This document shows, piece by piece, positions 1-6,078 of a DNA stretch of 11,500 nucleotides. A program made the translations under genes and the position numbers. Numbering within the stretch: the stretch's first letter is position 1; each line of letters opens with the position of its first letter. Location of the stretch: the NCBI GenBank assembly GCA_947371775.1, contig CANBQX010000055.1, forward strand, positions 1 to 11,500. The letters are read 5' to 3'. The notes under the pieces were generated by a model that made no database searches, was not told the DNA's origin, and saw nothing but the letters and a program-made list of their open reading frames with translations. Source of the DNA: Comamonadaceae bacterium. Its GTDB lineage: Bacteria; Pseudomonadota; Gammaproteobacteria; Burkholderiales; Burkholderiaceae_C.

Positions 1-308
1 TCCACCAGCATGCGGTCAATGGCTTCCAGGTTGATGGACGCGTCTTCGCGGATGGCAGTGTGCGGGCAGCCACCGGTCTCCACGCCCATGATGCGCTCCG
101 CTGGCAGCGCGCCACTCACTGTGAGCAAGCGCTGGTCTTCTTTGGTGTAGATGTCGTTGGTAATGGCCACCAGGTCGTACTTGTCGCGCATGGCTTTGCA
201 CAGCATTTCCAGCAGCGTGGTTTTTCCGGAGCCCACCGGCCCGCCAATGCCCACGCGCAGCGGCGGCAATTTTTTGGTGCGGTTGGCGATGTGGTGCAGT
301 GCGGACAT
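1..308 (-). CDS. ureG: Urease accessory GTPase UreG (3' part beyond window)
   Basis: UreG is the cytoplasmic SIMIBI-class GTPase that, with UreF and UreD/UreH, drives nickel insertion into apo-urease; UreE hands it the metal. The 102 visible N-terminal residues carry a P-loop GGPVGSGKT at residues 22-30, followed by the family segments DLVAITNDIYTKEDQ and the ERIMGVETGGCPHTAIRED stretch, which holds the Cys-Pro-His nickel-binding motif. All of this is read directly by reverse-complement translation from the ATG at 308. The rest (roughly 100 residues in typical UreG) lies left of base 1. The gene follows ureF by a 10-base gap, so it is almost certainly co-transcribed. Unlike some UreG/HypB proteins there is no His-rich N-terminus, which fits the His-rich tail being on UreE here. 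The ribosome site is weak. Confidence 0.97.
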   Translation of the reverse strand, partial: MSALHHIANRTKKLPPLRVGIGGPVGSGKTTLLEMLCKAMRDKYDLVAITNDIYTKEDQRLLTVSGALPAERIMGVETGGCPHTAIREDASINLEAIDRMLV

Positions 309-318
309 AAGGCAGCTT

Positions 319-996
319 TCAGGATCTAAAAAGGCGGGAATACTGAACTTCATGCTGCGCGCTCAGAATGGCCAGCATGGGCGAAAAAGCTTGTTCCTGC
401 CCCGGCGGCAGCGCCAGGGCGTGCTCGACAGCAGCGGGAATGTGCGCAGTGAGCGCCGACAAAATGCGTTGCCCGGCGCTTTGGCCCAGCGGCACCGATT
501 TGATGGCGGCCTGCGTCATGTTCTCGGCCCAGCCAAAGGCGTAGGCCAACAGGCAGGCGCGCACCGGTGCGCCGGTGCTGGAAGCTGCCAGCGAAAACGC
601 CAACGGATAGCTGGGGTCCATGGCCGCCAGCAGCGCGATGTCTTCGGGCGTCGCAGTGGTGTGGTTGCGCAACCACTCTAAGAGCGAGCGGCCCATTTGC
701 TCGGCCTGGGCGCGCAACTCGTGGCTTTCACGGGTCTGGAGTACCCAGGCGTTCAGACGCGCAATCGCTTCATGGTCGCGGGTGCGCCAAGCTGCAATGG
801 CCTGGGTAATCACCGGCAAATCGCTGCGCGCCAAACTCAGGTGCAATTGGTCTTGCAGCCAGGCCGCCGCCAGGGTCTCGGAGCCGGCATGCCCGCTGTC
901 CACCGCGGCCTCCAGTACTTCGGAATACGAAAAGCCACCAATCGGCAGGGCGGGTGAGGCCAGCCACATCAGCTGCATCAGGCTCGCGTCCAGCAT
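319..996 (-). CDS. ureF: Urease accessory protein UreF
   Basis: UreF is an all-helical scaffold of the UreD-UreF-UreG activation complex and acts on UreG during nickel delivery to urease. The 225-residue product shows the family N-terminus LASPALPIGGFSYSE (residues 12-26), the AFGWAENMTQAAIKSVPLGQ block, and a C-terminal SAQHEVQYSRLF ending. The ATG at 996 was chosen because it gives the normal N-terminus and sits behind a GAGGG ribosome site; that site overlaps the ureE stop codon (CTGAGGGC), implying translational coupling. The same frame stays open upstream to 1137, but that part only mirrors the His-repeat DNA of ureE as Thr runs and is not credible protein. Oddity: after FSYSE the residue usually Gly is Val27. 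Function should still be normal, but this is unusual. Confidence 0.95.
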   Translation of the reverse strand: MLDASLMQLMWLASPALPIGGFSYSEVLEAAVDSGHAGSETLAAAWLQDQLHLSLARSDLPVITQAIAAWRTRDHEAIARLNAWVLQTRESHELRAQAEQMGRSLLEWLRNHTTATPEDIALLAAMDPSYPLAFSLAASSTGAPVRACLLAYAFGWAENMTQAAIKSVPLGQSAGQRILSALTAHIPAAVEHALALPPGQEQAFSPMLAILSAQHEVQYSRLFRS

Positions 997-1006
997 GGGA
1001 GTGCCC

Positions 1007-1561
1007 TCAGTGGTCGTGGTGATGCCCATGCCCGTGGTGGTCGTGATCGTGGCCATGGTCGTGGTTGCCGACGTGGCTGTGCCCATGGCCGCCATGCGCA
1101 TGCCCACCGCTGGCGTATGCGCCGTTCTCCGGTTCAAAGGCCTCGTCCACCGTGTGCACGATCAGGTGCATGGCGCGCAGCATGTCGGCCAGCACATGGT
1201 CGGGCTCAATTTTCAGGTGGTCGGGCTTGAGTTCAATCGGCACATGGCGGTTGCCCAGGTGGTAGGCCGCGCGAATCAGGTCGTAGGGCGTGCCGTGCTG
1301 CGGGCAGTGGGTGATTTTGAGCACGCTCTGCGGTGCTGCGCTCACCCGCACCAGCGAGCCGTCTTCTGCCACCAGCACATCACCGCCCCGCACCACGGTG
1401 CCGCGCGGCAAAAAAACGCCCAGCGCGCGGCCTGCGGAGTCAGTGGCATCAAAGCGGCTTTTTTGCCGCACGTCCCAGTCCAGCTCCACGGTGCTGGCAC
1501 GCTTGAGCAGCGCGCTTGCCAGGCCTTGGCCCTGCGCTATCAGTTTGGAGGCTTGCAGCAT
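1007..1561 (-). CDS. ureE: Urease nickel metallochaperone UreE, His-rich tail
   Basis: UreE is the dimeric nickel chaperone that delivers Ni(II) to the UreG complex. The 184-residue protein has the N-terminal peptide-binding-like domain (about residues 1-75) and a C-terminal metal-binding domain with YHLGNRHVPI around residues 100-109, which contains the conserved dimer-interface nickel histidine. The tail from residue 152 holds 16 His in 33 residues, interleaved with Gly and Asp. The start ATG at 1561 directly abuts the ureC stop (TAAATG), and the bases before it are A/T rich without a Shine-Dalgarno, so translation probably depends on ribosomes finishing ureC. Its own stop lies in the ureF ribosome site. 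Identity is secure. Confidence 0.96.
   Translation of the reverse strand: MLQASKLIAQGQGLASALLKRASTVELDWDVRQKSRFDATDSAGRALGVFLPRGTVVRGGDVLVAEDGSLVRVSAAPQSVLKITHCPQHGTPYDLIRAAYHLGNRHVPIELKPDHLKIEPDHVLADMLRAMHLIVHTVDEAFEPENGAYASGGHAHGGHGHSHVGNHDHGHDHDHHGHGHHHDH
1010..1108 (-). repeat. Low-complexity His-codon repeat encoding UreE tail
   Basis: This stretch of CAT/CAC codons alternating with GGC and GAC codes for the His/Gly/Asp tail of UreE (residues 152-184). Such tails store or buffer nickel in several UreE and HypB proteins and are known to vary in length between strains. The repeat also keeps several other frames open, which explains spurious open frames here on both strands. Confidence 0.8.
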
Positions 1562-3280
1562 TTAAAACAAAAAATAGCGCTGCGCCATGGGCAGGCTCAC
1601 CGCTGGCTCGCAGGTTAGCAACTGGCCATCGGCGCGCACGCTGTAGGTTTGTGCGTCAATTTCCATGGTCGGCAGGTAGTGGTTGTGCACCATGTGCTGT
1701 TTGCGCACAGTGCGCACGTTCTTGACGGCGCTCAAAGGCTTGGCCAGGCCAAACCGGTCTTTGATGCCAGCATCCAGTCCTGCCTTGGACACAAAGGTGA
1801 GCGAGCCGCGGCTCAAGGCCCCACCAAAAGCGCCAAACATGGGGCGGTAGTGCACCGGCTGCGGCGTGGGGATGGAAGCGTTGGGGTCGCCCATGGCGGC
1901 CATGGCGATGAAGCCACCCTTGAGAATGAGCGCAGGCTTGACGCCAAAAAATGCCGGCTTCCACACCACCAGGTCGGCCCACTTGCCGACTTCAATGCTG
2001 CCCACCTCATGGCTGATGCCGTGCGCAATAGCAGGGTTGATGGTGTACTTGGCCACATAGCGTTTGGCGCGGAAGTTGTCATTGCGTGCGCTGTCTTCGG
2101 GGAGCGCGCCGCGTTGCGCTTTCATCTTGTGGGCGGTTTGCCAGGTGCGCAAAATCACCTCACCCACTCGTCCCATGGCCTGACTGTCGCTGCTCATCAT
2201 CGAGATGGCGCCCAGGTCGTGCAGCACGTCTTCGGCGGCGATGGTTTCTTTGCGAATCCGGCTCTCCGCAAAGGCCAAGTCCTCGGCAATGCCTGCGTCC
2301 AGATGGTGGCAGACCATCAGCATGTCCACATGCTCATCCAGCGTGTTGACCGTGTAGGGCATGGTCGGATTGGTGGAGCTGGGCAAAAAGTTGGCCTGGC
2401 CCACGACTTTCAAAATGTCGGGTGCATGGCCGCCGCCTGCACCCTCGGTGTGAAAAGCACACAGCGTGCGGCCTTTGGTGGCGGCGATGGTGTTTTCTAC
2501 AAAGCCCGATTCATTGAGCGTGTCGGAGTGAATCGCGACCTGCGTGTCGGTGGCGTCGGCCACGTCCAGGCAGTTGCTGATGGCCGCAGGCGTGGTGCCC
2601 CAATCTTCGTGCAGCTTGAGACCGATCACGCCGGCGTTGATTTGCTCATGCAATGCGGCCGGCAGGCTGGCGTTGCCCTTGCCCATAAATCCCAGGTTCA
2701 TGGGAAAGGCATCGGCTGCTTGCAGCATGCGCTCGATGTTCCAGGCGCCTGGCGTGCAGGTGGTGGCAAAGGTGCCGGTGGCCGGGCCGGTGCCGCCGCC
2801 CATCATGGTGGTCACGCCACTGGCCAGCGCCTCTTCGATCTGCTGCGGGCAAATAAAGTGGATGTGGCAGTCAATGCCACCGGCGGTGACGATGTTGCCC
2901 TCGCAGCTGATGATCTCGGTGCCCGGCCCGATGATGATGTCCACGCCGGGCTGGGTATCTGGATTGCCCGCTTTGCCGATGGCCACGATGCGCCCCTCTT
3001 TGAGGCCGATGTCGGCTTTCACGATGCCCCAGTGGTCCAGGATGAGGGCGTTGGTCATCACGCAGTCCACCGCGCCTTCATGGCGCGTGCGCTGGCTTTG
3101 TGCCATGCCGTCGCGGATGGTTTTGCCACCGCCAAACTTGACCTCTTCGCCGTAGCTGCCCGCGCCCAGGGTGAGGTCTTTTTCGACCTCAATCAGCAGG
3201 CCGGTGTCGGCCAGGCGCACCCGGTCGCCTACCGTGGGGCCAAAAATTTCCGCATAGGCGCGGCGGTCTATGGTTGCCAT
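1562..3280 (-). CDS. ureC: Urease alpha subunit (catalytic)
   Basis: This is the catalytic subunit of urease, an amidohydrolase-fold enzyme with a dinuclear nickel centre that hydrolyses urea to ammonia and carbamate in the cytoplasm. At 572 residues it has the full family length. All metal ligands are visible: H139 and H141 (in DCHIHF), K222 (in GLKLHEDWG, the carbamylated lysine), H251, H277 and D365 (in MMSSDSQAMGRVGE). The mobile-flap pair C324-H325 (MVCHHLD) is intact. Each lies five positions above its Klebsiella counterpart, a constant offset that argues against any internal indel. The protein ends in the usual RYFLF. An AAGGA ribosome site precedes the ATG at 3280, which directly abuts the ureB stop. 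It should assemble with UreA and UreB as an (ABC)3 trimer. Confidence 0.99.
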   Translation of the reverse strand: MATIDRRAYAEIFGPTVGDRVRLADTGLLIEVEKDLTLGAGSYGEEVKFGGGKTIRDGMAQSQRTRHEGAVDCVMTNALILDHWGIVKADIGLKEGRIVAIGKAGNPDTQPGVDIIIGPGTEIISCEGNIVTAGGIDCHIHFICPQQIEEALASGVTTMMGGGTGPATGTFATTCTPGAWNIERMLQAADAFPMNLGFMGKGNASLPAALHEQINAGVIGLKLHEDWGTTPAAISNCLDVADATDTQVAIHSDTLNESGFVENTIAATKGRTLCAFHTEGAGGGHAPDILKVVGQANFLPSSTNPTMPYTVNTLDEHVDMLMVCHHLDAGIAEDLAFAESRIRKETIAAEDVLHDLGAISMMSSDSQAMGRVGEVILRTWQTAHKMKAQRGALPEDSARNDNFRAKRYVAKYTINPAIAHGISHEVGSIEVGKWADLVVWKPAFFGVKPALILKGGFIAMAAMGDPNASIPTPQPVHYRPMFGAFGGALSRGSLTFVSKAGLDAGIKDRFGLAKPLSAVKNVRTVRKQHMVHNHYLPTMEIDAQTYSVRADGQLLTCEPAVSLPMAQRYFLF

Positions 3281-3586
3281 TTAGAGTTTTCCTTGTGTCA
3301 GGCCGCGAAAGCCATAAACCGTGCGTTCACCCGCGTAGTCCACCAGTTCGACCGTGCGCTCCTGCCCCGGCTCGAAGCGCACTGCGGATCCAGATGCAAT
3401 ATTCAGCCGCATGCCTTGCGCCTGCGCGCGGTCAAAACTCAGCGCAGCATTGGTTTCGGCAAAGTGGTAGTGCGAGCCCACTTGCACGGGCCGGTCGGCT
3501 GTGTTCTTGACCAACACCGTCAGGGTGCGGCGCTCGGCGTTGAGCACATGGCTGCCTTCGTCGGTAATGATTTCTCCGGGGGTCAT
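3281..3586 (-). CDS. ureB: Urease beta subunit
   Basis: This is the small beta subunit of urease, which packs on UreC and is structural rather than catalytic. The 101-residue product starts MTPGEIITDEG and carries the family signatures VGSHYHFAETN (residues 37-47), GMRLNIASG and VRFEPG near residues 58-74, and the C-terminal VYGFRGLTQG. The length is typical of a stand-alone UreB in bacteria with separate ureA and ureB genes. The ATG at 3586 lies 12 bases after the ureJ stop, with only a GC-rich, weak ribosome site. The TAA stop directly abuts ureC. Confidence 0.98.
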   Translation of the reverse strand: MTPGEIITDEGSHVLNAERRTLTVLVKNTADRPVQVGSHYHFAETNAALSFDRAQAQGMRLNIASGSAVRFEPGQERTVELVDYAGERTVYGFRGLTQGKL

Positions 3587-3598
3587 GCCAGCGCCCGC

Positions 3599-4192
3599 TT
3601 AGACCAGGGAGGCGAGCAATGCGCCGCCCCACAGCGCCACAGCGGCACCCGCCACACGGGGCCACCACACACTGTGCCCCCGCAGGGCCAGCCCCGCAGC
3701 CAAACCTGCCACGTGCAAGACCAGCGTGCCCGCCACCATGCCCATCAGCACGTCTACCGGGCTGCTGCCCGCGAATTCGGCACCATGCGCGATGCCGTGA
3801 AATACCGCAAAACTTCCTGCCAAGGCGGCCGCCACCACGCCGGCTACCTGCGCCCGGCTGGCAATCAGCAGGCCCAGCGCCAGCACGGTCGCCGCCACCA
3901 GGGGCTCTACCGCAGGCAGGGCGATGCCTGCCATGCCCAGGAGGGCGCCGACCAGCAACATATTGGCAAATGCCAAGGGCGCGAGCCAGACGCGGCGGGC
4001 GCTCACCGCGCTCCAAAAGCCCACGGCGATCATGGCCGCCAGGTGGTCCAGTCCCGTGAAGGGGTGGAGGAAGCCATCGATCAGGCCCAGGCTGTGGTGT
4101 TCGGCCCCGTCAGTGCCCACATGGGCGCGAGCCATCGTGGTCAGTGTCAAGCTTGCAATCAGAAGCAGTGCGTTGCGCAGTGAATGGTTCAT
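3599..4192 (-). CDS. ureJ: HupE/UreJ family nickel permease
   Basis: This is a 197-residue integral membrane protein of the HupE/UreJ family, proposed to move Ni(II) across the membrane for urease or hydrogenase maturation. A signal-like N-terminus ends in MARA-H near residue 23. It is followed by the family motif HPFTGLDH (residues 43-50), whose His and Asp are thought to bind metal, and a second His pair in FHGIAHG (H132, H136). About six hydrophobic helices follow the signal, ending at the C-terminus. The ATG at 4192 was chosen because it gives the signal peptide and has AAGG about 10 bases upstream; an in-frame ATG at 4237 would overlap ureA and add a non-conserved extension. Position between ureA and ureB is typical of many Burkholderiales and supports a urease rather than hydrogenase role. 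Confidence 0.93.
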   Translation of the reverse strand: MNHSLRNALLLIASLTLTTMARAHVGTDGAEHHSLGLIDGFLHPFTGLDHLAAMIAVGFWSAVSARRVWLAPLAFANMLLVGALLGMAGIALPAVEPLVAATVLALGLLIASRAQVAGVVAAALAGSFAVFHGIAHGAEFAGSSPVDVLMGMVAGTLVLHVAGLAAGLALRGHSVWWPRVAGAAVALWGGALLASLV

Positions 4193-4229
4193 GGTGATTC
4201 GCCTTGGGGATTGAAAGGAAAAGGAGGGC

Positions 4230-4532
4230 TTAAACAATAGGCTGGTGCACGGTCACCAATTTGGTGCCATCGGGGAAGGTGGCTTCGACCTGGATGTCTG
4301 GAATCATCTCGGCGATGCCGTCCATCACATCGGCGCGGGTCAGGATGGTGCGTCCTTCGCTCATGAGTTGGGCAACCGTCTTGCCGTCTCGTGCGCCTTC
4401 CATGACCGCGGCACTGATCAGCGCCATGGCCTCAGGGTAATTCAGGCGCAGGCCCCGCGCTTTGCGACGCTCGGCCAGCAGCGCTGCCGTAAAGAGCAGC
4501 AGTTTGTCTTTTTCGCGGGGGGTGAGTTCCAT
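4230..4532 (-). CDS. ureA: Urease gamma subunit
   Basis: This is the gamma subunit of urease, a small structural chain of the (ABC)3 enzyme. Exactly 100 residues, the standard size, starting MELTPREKDKLLLF, with the RGLRLNYPEAMALI block (residues 26-39) and IPDIQVEATFPDGTKLVTVH near the C-terminus. It is the first visible gene of the leftward operon and faces the divergent control region. The frame stays open upstream to 4613 but those residues are unlike UreA. Odd point: no clear Shine-Dalgarno precedes the ATG at 4532 (ACCGGACCCCTTT lies directly upstream), so initiation may be weak or use another signal. ureD, often found immediately upstream, is missing. Confidence 0.97.
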   Translation of the reverse strand: MELTPREKDKLLLFTAALLAERRKARGLRLNYPEAMALISAAVMEGARDGKTVAQLMSEGRTILTRADVMDGIAEMIPDIQVEATFPDGTKLVTVHQPIV

Positions 4533-4627
4533 AAAGGGGTCCGGTCTCTTTTCTAAGGATGGGCAAGGCCACGGTGCATTCCAAGCAAGCGCCATGCCGT
4601 GAATCAAAAGCATACGCCAAAGGCCGG

Positions 4628-4643
4628 TGGCATGGATTCTGCA
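4628..4643 (+). promoter_or_regulatory. Candidate sigma-54 (-24/-12) promoter
   Basis: The bases TGGCATGGATTCTGCA match the RpoN consensus TGGCACG-N4-TTGCA at the invariant GG and GC with the required 10-base spacing, and differ from it at two positions (C6 to T, T12 to C). It points toward the regulator gene and would start transcription near 4654, about 100 bases before the nominal ATG. Urea-uptake and urease genes are nitrogen-regulated in many proteobacteria, which makes RpoN control reasonable. This is a by-eye match and no enhancer site was identified. Confidence 0.4.
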
Positions 4644-4706
4644 ATGGGTTCCGGGTCACTGTACTCGTTGCCGGAGAAGCCCCTAGATGAACCCTTGCCG
4701 CCTGCC

Positions 4707-4750
4707 TGCGCACTCAATTGCAGCATCTCAATGCATTGAATTGGTGCGCA
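4707..4750. repeat. Inverted repeat directly before the regulator's nominal ATG
   Basis: The arms TGCGCAC-t-CAATT (4707-4719) and AATTGGTGCGCA (4739-4750) pair over 12 bases with one bulged T. Inside the loop, GCAT (4723-4726) and ATGC (4731-4734) can also pair, and the overlapping TCAATGCATTGA (4728-4739) is a perfect 12-base palindrome. The right arm ends one base before the ATG at 4752. It could be an operator shared by the two divergent operons (perhaps autoregulation) or an RNA hairpin covering the start. Confidence 0.55.
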
Positions 4751-4751
4751 C

Positions 4752-5771
4752 ATGACCGAGTACCTTGCGACAGCCGCAAGCGCGTCCACTTTCACCCGCT
4801 CCGGCCAAGGTGAATCGGTGTGGGTGGTCAGCTCGGATGCTGTGCAGTGCGACGCACTTGGGGCGCTGCTCGAGGACGCTGGCTACAGTGCCATCGCACT
4901 GGAAAGCGCCGCCGCTGCGCTGGCCCAAATTGCGTTGGCGCCCCCCGACTTGGTGCTGCTGGACACCCAGTTGCAGGACGGCAGTGGTTTTGACTTGGCG
5001 CGCCGCCTCAAGGCCTTGTCCCACACCAGTACCGCGCCCCTGATATTTTTGGCCGAGGCAGGTCAGCCCGAGCACCTGGTGCAGGCACTGCAATCGGGCG
5101 CCGCAGATTGCGTCACCCACCCGATCAAGCCCCAAGAACTGCTGGCCCGCATGGCCATGCACTTGGCCGGTGCGCGCGAACGACGCCAGGCGCGCAACGC
5201 CTTGGACGCATTTGGCTACGCCACACTCACCGTGCGCCCGCACGATGGCAAGCTGATGTGGCAGACCCCTTTGTCACGCGAGCTCTTGCAGCGCTATTGC
5301 CCCCACCATCCGCCCTATGCCAGCCGCACCGCCCCTGAAGTGCAAGCCTGGCTGCAAGAGTGCTTGCGCAGTCTGCAGCGCGGCGACGCGCCCCGGCCTC
5401 TGGTCTTGTCGCAGAGCGATGGCGCGCGCTTGACGCTGCGCTTGCACCAGCAAACCGGCGACAACGAATCCGGTGCACAGCCCGACGCCGAGGAATCAGC
5501 GGGCGACGACTGGCTGATCGTGATGCGCGAGGTCTCGGACCAAGCTGTCATCCAGGCCATGCGCGACGCCTTTACCCTGACGCTGCGCGAGGCCGAGGTG
5601 CTGCACTGGGTGGTCAAGGGCAAGACCAACAAAGACGTGGCCGACATCCTGGGCAGCAGCCCCATGACGGTCAAAAAGCATTTGGAGCGGGTGTTCGTCA
5701 AACTCGGTGTGGAAACCCGCACCGCCGCCGCCGGCAAGGCCACGGCCCGCATCGCGCAGTTGCAGCCTTAG
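4752..5771 (+). CDS. LuxR-type regulator with degenerate receiver domain
   Basis: This is a probable transcription factor of 339 residues. Residues about 23-140 look like a response-regulator receiver: phosphoacceptor D71 (LVLLDTQLQDGSG) and K126 (HPIKP) are present. The usual acidic pair is reduced to SSD (27-29), and the Thr/Ser switch position appears to be Ala101. Residues 145-270 form a middle region I do not recognise, possibly PAS-like. Residues 276-330 are a LuxR/FixJ helix-turn-helix (LTLREAEVLHWVVKGKTNKD, then SSPMTVKKHLERVFVKLG). Start: the ATG at 4752 has no ribosome site and sits against an inverted repeat. GTG at 4818 has AAGGTG at 4807-4812 and would put the phosphoacceptor at residue 49, the usual place, giving 317 residues. 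No partner histidine kinase is in the window. Position between the ure and urt operons suggests it controls urea use; that is inference. Confidence 0.85.
   Translation: MTEYLATAASASTFTRSGQGESVWVVSSDAVQCDALGALLEDAGYSAIALESAAAALAQIALAPPDLVLLDTQLQDGSGFDLARRLKALSHTSTAPLIFLAEAGQPEHLVQALQSGAADCVTHPIKPQELLARMAMHLAGARERRQARNALDAFGYATLTVRPHDGKLMWQTPLSRELLQRYCPHHPPYASRTAPEVQAWLQECLRSLQRGDAPRPLVLSQSDGARLTLRLHQQTGDNESGAQPDAEESAGDDWLIVMREVSDQAVIQAMRDAFTLTLREAEVLHWVVKGKTNKDVADILGSSPMTVKKHLERVFVKLGVETRTAAAGKATARIAQLQP
4764..4780. repeat. Second small perfect inverted repeat
   Basis: CTTGCG (4764-4769) and CGCAAG (4775-4780) form a perfect 6-base stem with a 5-base loop. It lies inside the regulator's first codons if the ATG at 4752 is used, but in its leader if the GTG at 4818 is the true start. 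It is 14 bases past the larger inverted repeat, so the two together look like regulatory DNA or RNA. A 6-base stem in GC-rich DNA can also arise by chance. Confidence 0.35.
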
Positions 5772-5811
5772 CGTCAGCGCGCCGCCAGGCATCGTGGGTC
5801 AAAATAGGCCC

Positions 5812-6078
5812 ATGAGCACCGACGCGTCTCCCGCCACCAACCCCCCAGTCCAGCCGCGCAACCCCTTGCATGGCGTCACGCTAGAAGCCATGGTCACCGC
5901 CTTGGCTGATCATTACGGCTGGGAGGGCCTGGCGCAGCGCATTGCCATTCGCTGCTTTGCGGTGGACCCCAGCGTGTCGTCCAGCCTGAAGTTTTTGCGC
6001 AAAACGCCCTGGGCGCGCGACAAGGTCGAAGGGCTTTACCTGTTTATGTTGCGTGAACAAAAACGGGGACGGCCATGA
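5812..6078 (+). CDS. VF530 family (DUF2132) small protein
   Basis: This is an 88-residue protein of the VF530/DUF2132 family, named after a Vibrio fischeri protein and described as DNA-binding in family annotation; its cellular role is not established. The core is clear: NPLHGVTLEAMVTAL (17-31), HYGWEGLAQRI (34-44), CFAVDPSVSSSLKFLRKTPW (48-67), then WARDKVEGLYL. Residues 1-16 are a Pro/Ala-rich lead. The ATG at 5812 gives the normal length and lies 40 bases after the regulator stop, with only a weak TAGG upstream. Its TGA overlaps the oxygenase ATG (ATGA), so the two are translationally coupled. Why it sits among urea genes is unknown. Confidence 0.9.
   Translation: MSTDASPATNPPVQPRNPLHGVTLEAMVTALADHYGWEGLAQRIAIRCFAVDPSVSSSLKFLRKTPWARDKVEGLYLFMLREQKRGRP

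Larger units (their letters stand above)
4533..4751. promoter_or_regulatory. Divergent control region between ureA and the regulator
   Basis: This 219-base gap lies between two divergently read genes and so must hold the promoter for the leftward urease operon and for the rightward regulator gene. I see a sigma-54-like element pointing right (4628-4643) and a strong inverted repeat at its right end (4707-4750). A weaker imperfect inverted repeat lies near ureA (CACGG..CAT at 4570-4579 with ATGCCGTG at 4594-4601). I found no convincing sigma-70 -35/-10 pair for ureA; a lone TATGCT (4614-4609 on the minus strand) lacks a -35 partner. No NtrC-type operator could be recognised with confidence. 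Confidence 0.7.

Noticed and set aside
997..1137. In-frame upstream extension of ureF with runs of Thr
   Set aside because: It is only the shifted frame of the UreE His-codon repeat; the ATG at 996 has a ribosome site and gives the normal UreF N-terminus.
1649..4183. An 844-codon open frame on the plus strand, antisense to ureC, ureB and ureJ
   Set aside because: It is a mirror of GC-rich third-position bias in three certain minus-strand genes; the product is rich in His, Gln, Arg and Gly with no recognisable domain, and it crosses three gene boundaries.
4533..4613. In-frame upstream extension of ureA
   Set aside because: UreA proteins start at MELTPREKDKL, and the added residues do not resemble any part of the family.
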